Source: Ophiobolus disseminans
Taxonomy: Eukaryota; Ascomycota; Dothideomycetes; Pleosporales; Phaeosphaeriaceae
Direction: 5' to 3'
NCBI GenBank assembly: GCA_010093685.1
Contig: MU006237.1
Coordinates: 186,001-250,000 of the forward strand
Length of the DNA: 64,000 bases
Both the position numbers and the translations under genes were made by a program. Positions 33,532 to 45,207 of this stretch are shown here, one piece after another (positions within the stretch are counted from its first letter, which is position 1; the number at the start of each line of letters is the position of its first letter). Under the pieces are notes generated by a model, which saw nothing but the letters and a program-made list of their open reading frames with translations, did not search any database and was not told the origin of the DNA.

Positions 33532-34041
33532 ATGCGTTTCACCAACATAAACCTTTTCAACATGGTCATACGCTTCCTTCTCTCCGTGATCGCCCTTGCT
33601 GGCTTCGCACTCGCATCGCAGCCCGACGAAGACTCAACAATCCCGGCTCTCGAGCCGCCAACCTACACACTTTCCGTTCCCGAGGAACTCGCCGTCCTCA
33701 CAATGCGCCGCAACGATCTCTCGAAGCGCATTGAGATGCAGTCTCGCTTATACGATACTTGCATGGCGGTGAAGCACGACCTCATGTTGCTGTACGTCAC
33801 CGTGAGCACCGATTCTTCGGGTGAGAAGAAGGCTGCGCGGGAGGTCTGGGAGGAGTTTTCGTGCTGGGATGTCCAACTTCCGCTTGTCGATATGGAGCAG
33901 GAATCGAATAATTTGGAGGAGCGGGTTGGGGAGTTAGAGGCGGTTGAGGAACTTGAAGAGCAGGAGCATGGGAAATTGCGTGGGCTTGAGGAGGATCTTC
34001 ACGAATTGTGTGAGCTTGAGGAGATATCCCGTGAGTTGTGA
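33532..34041 (+). CDS. small secreted coiled-coil protein, SVPEE family
   Basis: ATG frame of 169 codons. A signal peptide follows a second ATG (VIRFLLSVIALAGFALAS), then PTYTLSVPEELAVLTMRR, a stretch shared almost word for word with the gene at 47183 (PTYTLSVPEEIAILKLR). The rest is heptad-like and ends in a strongly acidic coiled coil (MEQESNNLEERVGELEAVEE, then LEEDLHELCELEE). Four cysteines are present. No known domain. This is the only intact family member here with a signal peptide. Coding is supported by conservation of the motif with three other loci. Confidence 0.6.
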   Translation: MRFTNINLFNMVIRFLLSVIALAGFALASQPDEDSTIPALEPPTYTLSVPEELAVLTMRRNDLSKRIEMQSRLYDTCMAVKHDLMLLYVTVSTDSSGEKKAAREVWEEFSCWDVQLPLVDMEQESNNLEERVGELEAVEELEEQEHGKLRGLEEDLHELCELEEISREL

Positions 34042-34334
34042 GTGGTTGGGGCGAGAAGCTTTGTTCTACCTTAGCAGGTGGATATGGATAAGGATAGTGA
34101 TGTCGCAGTATAAAGTATCCAATCTCCAAGCTTCTAGCAACGTCCGAAACCTTAAAGAACATGCCATAATTAGTTTGTCTCACCCGTTTCATCACTCCAT
34201 CCTTACAAAGGTTTGCTCTTCGCCCATAAATGAACGCAGCCCACCCATCATCACCAGATACTTTACACCTTTTCAGCGTAACCAGAGACTTCAAATCTCA
34301 ACACCCAAATCACCGACAACCTATCACGCCCATT

Positions 34335-34581
34335 ATGTTCAACATCCCATTCCCGATCGCACATTTCCTCGCCCCTCTAGGATATCTCCTTACCTCGTCC
34401 AAAAACCTTCCCGCAGGTCTCATCTCATACACTACTACTACTACCACCCACCATCCCACGAGACCCCTACGAGCTCCACCACCTAAGCAGCCTCTTCAAC
34501 GTCCTCGGCGGCAAAGAGAATCAGATCGTAGACTGCGTCTGTAGGTTTTACATTGTGAACGACGAGCTTGTTTGGGAGTAA
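34335..34581 (+). CDS. possible small secreted protein
   Basis: Model with exon 1 34335-34416, intron 34417-34462 (46 nt, weak donor GTCTCA, acceptor CACGAG) and exon 2 34463-34581, 66 residues. Exon 1 gives MFNIPFPIAHFLAPLGYLL, a signal-like stretch; exon 2 gives DPYELHHLSSLFNVLGG and ends FYIVNDELVWE. Phase and intron size fit but the splice signals are weak. The minus strand across exon 2 is also open (34483-34779), so the strand is not certain. Confidence 0.3.
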
Positions 34582-35273
34582 CCTCGCGATGCCGCGGCTG
34601 TCAGGGTAAAGGGGGATAGGTACCTCCGCGTTAAGGCTGAATGCGAGGGCTGAGAGCGGGAGGCTGACGCTGTGCGGAGGGAGGTTGTGGGAAGTTAGGA
34701 GGGGAAGAACAGGTTGGTCAGGGTTTGGGAGTAGATGGTGCAAAGGGGTGAGTGGGTTTGAGGGTTTTTCGTGACGCAATGCGGTTGCGGTGGAACCTTG
34801 AAATTATCGAGCTGCTCGATATTTCATCCACAACCACAACGCCGAGAGGAGACGAGTACAGTCGTTTCCCACACTCATATAAAATGTGTACCGAGTGTTG
34901 CGATGGCGTTGTTGCCTAGACGCACGAAGCGGCGATACCCTCTATGAGCTGTCACCGCCTTTCTGAGACACTGCAATGTCCCGACCAGCTAACCACAAAT
35001 ATTAGAAAACCAGAGACATCAAAAAGCAAAGGCGCGCAATGACTCAATCAAGAGGTATAATTTGCGTGTTCTTTCGCGTTGAGGTTTCCTTCCTTCACCA
35101 CCATCTTGGCCCAACGTCCTCTCACTGCAGTGATTGATTGCACATACACCTAGAACCAGTAAGTCTGCCAGCTTTGTATACCATTCACGACTGACGATGC
35201 CTTTTACACTAGATTCCTAGCAAATCACAATACCTCATCTAACACACACCACTACAAGAAAACCACTGCAGCG
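34582..35273. other. intergenic spacer
   Basis: No supported gene; a minus-strand frame at 34483-34779 lacks an ATG and a family match. Confidence 0.35.
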
Positions 35274-35651
35274 ATGGTCTCCTTCTCACGCGTCATCGCC
35301 ATGGGCTTGATGGCCACCTCGCTTCTCAACTACCTCACAGCCGCCGCCACCCCAGCCCCCGACTTCGCACTCGCCGGCCTCGTCCTTGTCTACAACGCCG
35401 CTCTTCCCGCGATGAAGATGCTCGCCGTCTGCAAAGACTCCAACGAGAACACGAAGCTTGTGGAACAACTGCAGAAGCAGACGAATGTTAGCTTGGAAAT
35501 GTATCTCGACAGCGACGTCGAGAACATGTGGCTCAAAGTATAGCGGACTGCGGCAGAAGTGGAGAAGAAGTGCGAGACGTTGAAAGCGGTGCCTGACGCG
35601 TAGAAGGTCGTGGCGTTGATCGAAGAGGTGTGGGGAAGTAAGGTTGCTTGA
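35274..35651 (+). pseudogene. small secreted protein gene with two in-frame TAG stops
   Basis: Begins with a good signal peptide (VIAMGLMATSLLNYLTAAA) and runs 89 codons to a TAG at 35541-35543. The same frame continues with coding-like codon use (RTAAEVEKKCETLKAV), meets a second TAG at 35601-35603, then continues (KVVALIEEVWG) to TGA at 35651. Both TAGs could be single changes from TGG, AAG or CAG. Helical, Lys/Glu-rich product with cysteines. I treat it as a decaying copy of a small secreted protein; readthrough or RNA editing is not excluded. It converges with the HET gene. Confidence 0.5.
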
Positions 35652-35762
35652 GGACCTAGTTTACGCAACATGCATGACGCATTGCTTGAAGTACAATATC
35701 AAATATTACACTCAATAAATCTTTTGAATGCACTTCATCTTTCCTTTTCATCGACTTCTCCT

Positions 35763-37953
35763 CTAAACGAGAGTAATCACCCTACTCTCCGCCCCTTCAT
35801 ATTCTCTAAGTACCTTCCCAACAGCCTCACCATCCTGAATCCGAAACAGCCCAACCCGCTCGAAATGGTCGTCGCATCCGTCTCGCGGCACAAGCAAAAG
35901 CCCCTCCACACAATCCCGCAACCCAACTTTCCTCTTCCTCACATCAGCCCCATCGCACTCATTGCCCTCGCTATCCACAAACCGGTCCACATGTGGATGT
36001 GCACATCGTTGAATGATGACCATCTGCACGTGGCGTGTTCCTTGGTGTTGCATACCCGCTTCGTCAAAATTAATGTCCAAGTCGAAGTTACCCGGTCTCT
36101 TGGCTTGGATATGTGTCCTACTATTACGGAGCGTGAGCGTGCCGTAGACGTTGTACAGGGGTTCGTCGGGATCAATTGCGTCGGGCTCGATAGTCGCGGG
36201 TAAGAGTTTACAACGTAATCGTAGAGCGGCGCGTTCGATTTGACCCGATGCATTAGCCTTGACATCTACGTCGACGAGGTCGCCCCATATCTCCTTGGTC
36301 GGGCAGTGGCGGTGGAATCTCAAGGTGTTGCTGATCCACGTTGTGCCGGTGCCGCTGGCCCAGCTCCAGCTTGGGGCACGCCATTTCGGGCGAGGGGCCT
36401 TTACAGCGAAGAGTTTGAACCAGCATAACTCTTCTAGGAGACGGCTGTGCCATAGTCCAGCCACGAGTTGGTCACCTAGGGCGTGGCCGAATTGCTGGGC
36501 TATGCCTTGAATGGCAACTAGCATGTCGTCCTCTTTCGTCATTGCACATTTGGTGTAGGTTATGCGGAAGGCAGACCAGGAGAAGTACAGCTCATTGTCT
36601 GGAAGGCGTTGGGAATCTAAGTTCGAAGCGTCTCTGCAAACTTTATGATTTTCCAGCGATAAATCGGCCCTTCGAAGTCCAAGCTGGTAAAGATGTCGTT
36701 TCAAACGGGTTGGAGAGTTGCGGTACGATGGGAGGGCCCACAAAGGTAGCCCGCTGGGGTAGTTCTCGCTTGCTATAACCTCATGACATTCCCAGAAGAG
36801 TTGTGTACGGCTGAAGTGCATAATTCGCGGGGACAGAACACGCTCCTGGCAGACCCAAGCTCTTTTGTTCAAGGGCGCTTCCTCTACGGAATAAGTCCAT
36901 GCCTCTAGGGCGTCGCACATGTACTCGCCCGCTTGTGGATACGTAAATTCCCCGTTGCTAACATCTGGATTTGGGGCCCAAGTGGTCTCTACGCGTAGAG
37001 GTCGTAGGGGTGTAGGATCTCGCTCGAAAAAGAGACCGCCATCGCTGTTCTCCGCAGCTGTGGCTGCAATGGTGCAGGCTGCTCCACGGTATATATCGCT
37101 CATACGACTAGACTCAGTTGACCAGTCAGCTCGGTTGTCTTGGAAGATGCATCTGCTGGGAGTGAGTTAGGTTCATTGAATTCCCATGACGGACATACAA
37201 TGAATCGATCCACAGGAACCGAATGCCAAGTAGGCGTGTAACGAAAACGGCATCTTGAAACGTTTTGGGCAGAGATGATACAAGCACCCCGTTTTGCAAC
37301 GAAGACTTAGTATCCTTTGTTAACCTAAGCGGTTGCTTCTGGCCCCAGCAGTGCGAAAGACACGTGTAAAGCCCTTGGCCGCTCAGGCCTTGCGTATCGC
37401 GAACGCAGATATTACTATCTCCCGATTCACCTACATTGATTAGTCTTGAAGGATGTATTGTCACAGTGGATGCTTGAAGCCTGCATCCTACGTGTCTGTC
37501 ACGGCACTCCTGGTATTGCCCGAGGAGAAAGTCGAGAGCGGACTTGGATCGTGTATTACGCGAGAGAAGGTTCGGAAATCCATGGTGATTGATGTCTAGA
37601 AGCCTTCAGTCAAGATTCTTGGATGTATCTGAAAACCTATTCGAAAACATACTTTTCCATGGCACTAAAGCGATGAATGTACTGAAAATGTCGTAGTGGA
37701 AATATAGGTCTGTCACATCCTTGTCGGCATCCGATGTAGCCAGGTGTCCCGTTGTTCCTTCCGATATGATGTCTTGCCAATTTGGTGAGCTTTTCTCATG
37801 ATTCCAGGCCAAGGAGCAAAGAACGCAAGGCAGCTCAAGGGCCGCTTTGAAAGAGTCGGCGTCAGGGTGGTGAGTGAACCAGGATTCCTCGTTCAATTCG
37901 GCTTTCCCAGAGAGGAGTCTTTCGCACGGCGCGCAGTGAAGCTCGCCCGGCAT
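35763..37953 (-). CDS. HET-domain (heterokaryon incompatibility) protein
   Basis: Three exons, 37653-37953, 37199-37595 and 35763-37152, 695 residues. The HET domain, a TIR-like fold used in fungal allorecognition and cell-death control, is seen as LYTCLSHCWG, LPKTFQDAVFVTRLLGIRF, LWIDSLCIFQD across the splice, and MSDIYRGAACTIAATAA. Downstream RAWVCQERVLSPR and WRAPSWSWAS are typical of HET proteins. The N-terminus has paired cysteines (CAPC, CVLC), as in many of this subgroup. The second intron ends in a CAGCAG tandem acceptor; using the second CAG restores the canonical DSLCI. Partner genes for an incompatibility pair are not evident nearby. Confidence 0.88.
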
Positions 37954-38557
37954 AGCAGGTGGAAACACGCTAAACAAATGTATGTGTCTTCTCCAAAAGG
38001 TAGGACATAGCTTAGGTTTTATTGCGAAGGCGGGGTAGTGACACGGAACCTTGTCAGCGATAAGCCTCACAGAACTGGGGAAAACTGGTCAAAGCACTTC
38101 ACCGGTAGCTTGCCGCACGTTCTCACCTCCGACAAACCTAAGTTTATCTCTTTGGAAGAAGAAAAATAGCCATAAATTTTCTAGAATAAAGGATACATTG
38201 GCCTGCATGCTTACATCGTAAGATGAAATCAGGCTGGAACAAACCTAGCAGCAGCCTACGACAGGAAGTTGCAAAGATGATCATGAGATAACGACCGTTT
38301 TCCATTCTCTCTTTCCCACTGTGAGGTAGTGTGACTGCAGGTTGTCCCCCACAGCAGGAAGTTGCACGGACAATCATAAAGCGACGAGCATTCTGCATTC
38401 GCTCTATCCCATTGTGAACAAATAAGCTCCACCTGGCAAACCCCTGTCAGTGTTCTTCGTACGCTTTAGATAAGTTCCTGGAAATATCAACGAGAAGAGA
38501 CTCATGAGACTCAACTGATGTACACCATCATCGCACCGCAAAGCTAGCATGTAATCC
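37954..38557. other. intergenic spacer
   Basis: Upstream of the HET gene. A GC-poor stretch contains two similar segments (near 38220-38300 and 38330-38400, both ending in GAAGTTGCA-type sequence), which may be a small imperfect repeat. No gene supported. Confidence 0.35.
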
Positions 38558-38890
38558 ATGTCCTATATTCCGTCATATCCCATCTACCAACGCCCACAGT
38601 GCCTGCAACTCAACCATTCCTCACGCAGTCACAGAACCATTCTTCCAAAACCCCGACTTAACAAACGTAAACCTGCATCAACCGACAGCGCGCGTGCATC
38701 TGAACGTATAACATCTCTGAAAGAGTGCGGGACGATCTCATGTGTTGAATGCGATAGGACTTTCATCCACAAAAGTGCTCAGTTACGTTTGAGCGGTTGC
38801 GTATATGATTTGAACAGCTTGTGTCGTCTCTGCGTGGTGGACATCAAGTACGGCGAGGTGCTCGCGGACTTTGAGAAGTGCTCCGTTTGA
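38558..38890 (+). CDS. hypothetical protein with paired cysteines
   Basis: ATG frame of 110 codons. The N-terminal half is basic (KPRLNKRKPAS). The C-terminal half has CVECDRTF and later LCRLCVV, two CxxC-type pairs that could bind zinc. No family identified; the gene stands alone between HET and the nucleotidyltransferase. Weak call. Confidence 0.3.
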   Translation: MSYIPSYPIYQRPQCLQLNHSSRSHRTILPKPRLNKRKPASTDSARASERITSLKECGTISCVECDRTFIHKSAQLRLSGCVYDLNSLCRLCVVDIKYGEVLADFEKCSV

Positions 38891-39838
38891 TGGATATGGT
38901 GTTGACGGTGCGTCTGGCGGCCTTGTCGATGGGTTGATTGATGTGGTGTGCTCGTGGGCTGCAAGAGGGGAGTAGCATATAAGGTCGATAAGTGGTAGCG
39001 CATATATGTCGGGGATTTGGATGCATGAGAACATGTGGTGGTGAGGCTGATGTGCTTCTTCTCAGCAATGTGGAGCCAGCAAATCAGCAATGCCACCACC
39101 ACCATATTCCAACGCACATGTGTAGAAGTCAGTTTGGATTTATCAATTTCCTTCTTATTCATTTCACCCTACCGCACCACACCACAAACACTCTCCCCTC
39201 GTTCCTCGCCCCACCAAACGCTTCAGACACATTTTATGCCATCGCCCATCCCAATCTTCGCGTACCTATACATCCAAAAACATCAAATACCCGAACCAAC
39301 CCACCCCAGTGCTTGCATAACAACGAAGGAAAAACAACGAACAACGCTTGTGTAACCCGTAACCGATAAGAAAAATGGCAAATGGTGTTGTGCATGTGGG
39401 AAAAAAACGCCAAATGATGCCAAACAATGGTACATGCGTACAAAACGCCGATTATCGAGACATGAGACATCTCTGCGCGAGCGCGGATGGTGGCGCCGCC
39501 GAGTAGGTGGAAAAATAAACGCTCTCTCTTGACGCTTCCTTCGTGGCTCAATGCGTTTTACTCTTTTCAGTGCGTGGTGCACGCTTGTTCGTCTTTTGGA
39601 TTTTCTTCTTCTCTTGCTCCGTCGCCTTCCGCTAGCCCTTCTCCAAGGCGTCTTCCTTTCGTTGGCTGTGGAGTGCGTGATCTTGCGTCGAGAGCCGCCA
39701 TCTAAGCATCCAGTCGCCTATGCCATGTGCTGACTCGCAACATCTTGTTTGCAATGGTATCCAAGACTGAGCCAGGACGCAAACAATGTGGCGATGCAAA
39801 ACAATGTCGACGACACGTATCAATGCGAGGCGCTGTGT
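38891..39838. other. intergenic region, 3' side of nucleotidyltransferase gene
   Basis: Only unsupported short frames. Probably includes the long 3' UTR of the Cid1-like gene. Confidence 0.35.
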
Positions 39839-42800
39839 CTAGCCACCCTTTCGCTCAGCTCCATTTACTGGCAGCGGCTCGCCAGTCGTCTTCTGCTCCG
39901 CTGCCTTGTTCTTCTTCTTGTTCCCTTGCTTCTTCCGAGGGGCAGTCTGCTGCCAGGGGCTATTGTTCGTAGCTCCAGCAGATCGACTGCCACTCTCGTT
40001 GTGCTGCTGCGCCTTGCTCTTCTGCTGTCCGTTGCGATTATCTCTCCCGGGATTCGTTGGGGGAGTATGCGGCACGCGGCGGTGCTGCTGGTTGTTCTCC
40101 TTCGCTTGTGCTTTCGTACCATTGGCGAGCTTGCTCAGATCAGTGGAACGACTTGCGGTGGGTGAAGGCGTACGGGTTTCAAATACAGGTGATAAGAGCG
40201 GCAGCGTGGCCGACTTGATCTCCTGAGGATGCGCTCGTGGTGCGTTGGAGGTATCCAATGACGGCAAGCCGTTAGTGTATGCAGCGGTGCGCCATTGCGG
40301 AGGAAGCGTACGCTTCGGCGACAGCTCTTCGACGTGATTGTTATGACGACCGTTGCTCGCTTCAAAGTTCATCCATCCTTCCGGAAGAGCAGGGAAAGGC
40401 TGCTGCCCCTCGCTCGACACCCGCGACAAGCTGTTCGACTCCGCAGAAGGACTGCTTTTTGTCGATCCATTGACGATAGAGGGTGACACTGACTCGACAG
40501 CCGCTGCCTTTTGCCGTTGCATCTCGTCAAAGACCAACTGCTGCCGCATCTGGATTTCGTTATACTGGTGTAGAGCTTGCTGATTGGCGGCAAATATACC
40601 AAGACCGGATGCCTTCGATAGATCAGGCGGGAGTGACTCAATGGTGTCGCTTCGCATACGGGGCTCACGTGGCGGTGTTGGATAAGAACCGTTCACAATG
40701 ATCGGCCCGTTGTCTACAGGGCGTATGGTGTCGATGCGAGCTTTTCGCTGATCGTTGCTCTGCGCCATGGGGTCTTGAATTCCGGTCGAATAGCTTCTCA
40801 TGTGCCCCCCAAGAGGTGACGGTGATCGAGACACGCGTCGCAACGCAGTGTTGAGAAGAGGCTGCGTGATTTCTGGAGACACACGCCTGCGACGTTGAGC
40901 CAGCTCGCTAAACGAAGGTATCGGTCCGACCACGTAGTCTTGAAGCTGGCGTGGTTGAGATGGCTCTGCAACATAGTACCCAATGTACTCCTTGGGCGTA
41001 GCGATTTCTGGTGGCTCTTGAAGAACTTCAGTCTTGACAGGCTCGCTATAATTCGCATGTGGGCTGCGCTGTGCGTTTGACGTTGGCTGTGGGAACGAAG
41101 ATTCTTGCGGCGTAGATCGTACAATAGGATAGCCGGCAAAAGTCGCAGCAGCAGGGTCGAAGAACTGAGGCATGCCTGGGTACCCTACTGGAATCGGTTG
41201 GGGCACGCCACCTCGTGGAGGCTGAGAATGTGAACGGAGGGATCCAGTATCACTGGCATTTGACGGGCGATGTATCTGTCTCCGGAGACCTGGTATGCTG
41301 TTGGTCAGCGAGGGCGACGATGGATTCGTACGTGATCCGTCTTGCGACCCAGTATCTGGGGCTTGCGATGAGATGTAGTACCCTGCCGGATATTGATAGA
41401 GGAAGCCCTGTTGATGAGCGTTGTGGGGTAATACATGCTCTCCCATGCGGGGGCTTGAGTTGCCATTCATGTATGGGGACTTTTGCGGAGATCCAGATAC
41501 GCCATTGGAGGCCCGACTGTGAGCTTGTGCTTGGGCTACAGCGTGAGCATGCATATGGGCAGCGCGGACCTGGTGCGCTTGCTGTGCATGCTGCTGAGCG
41601 ACCAGTCGGAGACGAAGGTCGTTCGACTGCATTTCCAGCATTTGATACTGCTGGGCCAACTGATCGTGCAGCTGCAAGGGATCGTTCACTGCTCGGGGAA
41701 AGGAATAGTACTCGGGTCCCGGGCTGGCAGGGATGGGCGGACTGTTCGGGTACTGCTGCGGCCGACCCTGAAGATAGCCATTGCTGCCAGATGACCTCCT
41801 TCCAGTACCATTCTGTTGGTTTCTTGAACTGAAACCGCCCCTGCCCCCTCGGTGATTTGATCCCCCCCGTCCATTTCGCGTTGGCACGCTCGACGTGATG
41901 GTAGCCTTTTGGGATGTGGGCTTCTTGAAGATGGAGCTCGACTGCTCCTGGGCTGGGAACTCGTACTGCTCACACGCCTTCTCCAGCTGCTGGCCATCCG
42001 CAAGCAGATCGAAGGCGCGCCGTATCTCCAAGTGGATTCCGCGCCAAGCATAATCGTCCGCTGAGTTGCCCAGATTGCGGTCCGTGCTGAACGGCTCTTC
42101 CACACAGAGGCGGTTCACCCCCTCTTTTTGGCCACCACCAGGGTGCCAGTTCTTCTCCTCCCTCTTGATCCGGTCGCCCTCGCGCACAGAGATGGCTACC
42201 TTTTCGTAGTCAACTTCGTGACCGTACAGTCTGAAGAAATGAAACAGTAGTTGGCCCAAGCTCTCGGTGTTGTTCTGGCCAAACCCTCGCAGCTTCTCGA
42301 GGTCGTCGGCAAAGCTCGACAACGATGACTTGCCGGTTTCTTTGTCGTTTATCCGGTCCGAAAGCTTGTGTAGGCTGGGTAATATTGGAGGGTCGCGCGT
42401 CTGAAGAAAGTTGAGAATCATGCATATCCAGGTGTACGAGCTGATTGTGCCACCAATGCCTGGGATACGTTAGCGGTTGTCGATAAACATCGTGAGCACT
42501 GACCAGCATCGTTGAGGATACGCCTCTTTGTCCAGTGCTTGACGATCATGGCGAGCGGGCGCACGCGGTCGTCGATCTGGATGTACGTCTTGATCATGCG
42601 CGTGTTCTCGAGGGCGGCGGCGTTGTTGACGTTCATGTCGCACGAGAGTTGCAGCTCGGGGTCCCAGACTTTTACTATCCGGACCTTTGCTGCGGGTATG
42701 CACACGACCCGCTCCATGCCGTCTGTGTATGTTAGTATGTGTGGTGAGGTCTGAGGCCGCAGATAACATACGCTTGTCCAGCGCCTCGGCCAGCATATGC

Positions 42801-43820
42801 ATCTCCTCGAGCCTTTTCATGGGCGTTTGGATGCAAATGTCAACTGTCAGTCACGTTAGCGCGAGCGTGGACACGTGGGACCGGCTAGCTACCGTCGCTG
42901 TCCGACGTCCACAACATGTTGCCAGACGAGCCGAAGATGTTGACCCTGAACTCGTTGCCGGGGAACTCCGTCTCCAGGATGCGCTGCACCTTGCCCACGA
43001 ACCTGTTCCGCAAGTCCGTGTTCTCCTGGTCCGGCTGTAACCGGTCGTACAGCTCGCGCATGTCGCCGCTGAGTTTGCCGTCCTCGTGCGGGTCCAGCGT
43101 CTTCTTGGGCTCCTCGGGCGCCTTGTCAAGTATGTCTGAAGAATGGTAGGGCATCCGCCGCCGGCCCAGGGCGCCCACGTTGGTCTCGAACTTGCACTGG
43201 AAGGGGCGCGCGGGTCGGAGGGTGGGCATGGTGCTGTTGGCCTCGGACGAGACGGAGCGTGGCGAGTGGTTGCCCAGTCCGCCGTTGGGGGAGGGCGAGC
43301 GCGAGCGCGAGTCCAAGCGGCGGGCGACCTGCAGGGGCGTCGAGGGTACCGAGTTGGAGTGCTGGGAGACGATGGACGGGCGCTGCATGCGGGCCGTCTG
43401 CGTGTGCATGGGCGCGCCTGCTTCCTCACGCTTGCTGGCGGCCAGTTTTGTATGTGGCTTTGGCACACCGTTTGGTGTCATCGTCGACGTGCTGGGCTGC
43501 ACGCTGGACTGCGCCTCCTTATGCCCATCTGCGATACTCGTGGCCGCGGCCGTCTTCGCGGGCTTCTTGGGCAGCACTCGCGCCGAATCCCGCTGGGGCG
43601 GCGGGCTCAGCGAATGGGGAGACACAATGACGGCGGGGCAGGGCAGGAGCGAATGCACGGCGGGCGGGTGCCGTTCGTCGATGCGTGCGAGCTGCAGGAA
43701 CGGGTGCAGCAACAGAAACGGGGGGTGCGCGGCGGGGGCGTGTTTGGTCTGAGGGTGGACCGAACGGTGGGCGTAGAGATAGGCAGAGGCAGCGGTAGAC
43801 GTGCTGTGGCGGTCGCCCAT
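39839..43820 (-). CDS. Cid1-like RNA nucleotidyltransferase (poly(A)/poly(U) polymerase family)
   Basis: Four exons, 42893-43820, 42772-42843, 42504-42722 and 39839-42459, 1279 residues. Non-canonical poly(A)/poly(U) polymerase that adds nucleotides to RNA 3' ends. The catalytic part is FGSSGNMLWTSDSDVDICIQ, formed across the first splice, giving GS and a DxD pair, followed by LSCDMNVNN and LAMIVKHWTKRR. The PAP-associated part is SSYTWICMILNFLQ and LGQLLFHFFRLYGHEVDY near residue 480. After about residue 590 the protein is disordered: RGG-like repeats, Gln/Pro/Ser-rich stretches and a Lys-rich end, suggesting RNA binding or granule association. The N-terminal 230 residues are also disordered. 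Introns are 49, 49 and 44 nt with CTAAC branches. Confidence 0.88.
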
Positions 43821-45207
43821 TCAACTCTGCGGTGCTGCTCGAGAGAGTTGCGCTGCTGCTCCGGTGGTGGGAGGGGCTGCGCTGCCGAGGGATGCACGCC
43901 GCACGCTGGCTCGGGCGGGTGGCGATGGGGAATGTCGAGGCAGGTGAGAGTGCTGAGCGAACGTCTGCTATGTAGCCACTGCCACGAGCGGTGAATGCAC
44001 GGCGAATTCGTCGCGGGCGTGGTGTGAGTGCGGTGTGTCGAACCCCTGCTTGTGAAGGCGGCTGGCGGCGATTCGGCGGCCTGGTCGCGGCAGCGCGTGT
44101 CTACTGGCGAGCTCGAGGGGGGAAACAATGGCAGGCGCGATGGCGGGCACAGTGAAAGAAAAACAGCAGAGAAAGAAGAGGCGACTGTACAGACGGTGGT
44201 GGAGCGGATGTGAGCATCTGCAGTCCAGCGTGGATTTGGGCAAATGGCCGTCACAGGAGGGATGCACGCACAGGCGCGGCTAGCATCACTTGGGATGGCC
44301 TGCCCGTCACCTCCACTCCCACCCGTCGCCTACTTCTGGCCTGCCCGTCCCAGGCAATCTAACCCTCCTCACGCCAGCCTCTGTGCCCCAGCGCCACATG
44401 CACGTCTTGGAGCCTCACTCCAGACTGCGGGGATGGGTATGCCATGCCTGACGCAGGGCAGCATGCAGTCGTGGACTCCCCATTTGACTCCCATTGACAG
44501 CCTTCCCCGCGTCAAGGGCAGGACAACGAAAAAGCACAAACCGCACGCCACGGCCCGCCCGTCGATAGCATCTGCTGGCTATTTCTTACGTTGCACCCCG
44601 ACTGTCTGGTCACCCTGTCCGATTCTGCCTTACGCAGTGGTCGTCTAGCCCGCTTACTGTGTGCAACAGTCCATCGCTGCTGTACCGTTCCGACCAGCCG
44701 CATCCAGATGCTGCTCGTCGGACTCTGCACGCTGAGCGAGGACCTGCTCGCCGCCAGGGGAGCTGAGTAATGACCTGCCTGTTCATCGGTGCGTCAGATG
44801 ACGGTTTCGCGTGAGATTGTAGGAGAAAGTGGACCGACTATATACAACTCTCCTATATCCACCAACCTCGGAACGCTCGTGTACACACCCGCTGTCGTAA
44901 GACCGTAGCTTACTCGCTCGAGTCTGGCCTCCCCGCTCCAAACATAGCAACAGCCACGGTCCTCGGACTATCTCAGTGGCACACACGCCAATCATGGTGA
45001 CGTTGCGGATTCCGTAGATTGGCTCAATATGCGCACTCGTCTCACGGGCGGAGTTCTTTCATCAGAGCCGCAGTGCCTGGGACCTGGCTACGGCGGGGCG
45101 GAAGGCGCGGGCGCGCAGCCCAAGCAGGTACGGATGGCGCGTTGTGCCCCAGAGGCAGGAACCATGTCATGCAGCCCACTGCCGAGGTCGCCCTATGCAC
45201 TCAGAAG
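43821..45207. other. GC-rich divergent promoter region
   Basis: About 1.4 kb between the Cid1-like gene and the isochorismatase. Long open frames here and over the Cid1 first exon reflect high GC and are not supported as genes. Confidence 0.4.

Noticed and set aside
34483..34779. Minus-strand frame ending in an acidic helix
   Set aside because: No ATG in frame, no splice model found, and it is antisense to a competing plus-strand model.
42885..44254. Long overlapping open frames on both strands, up to 283 codons
   Set aside because: They sit on and opposite the first exon and promoter of the Cid1-like gene, where GC content is high; products are Arg/Gly-rich without family resemblance.
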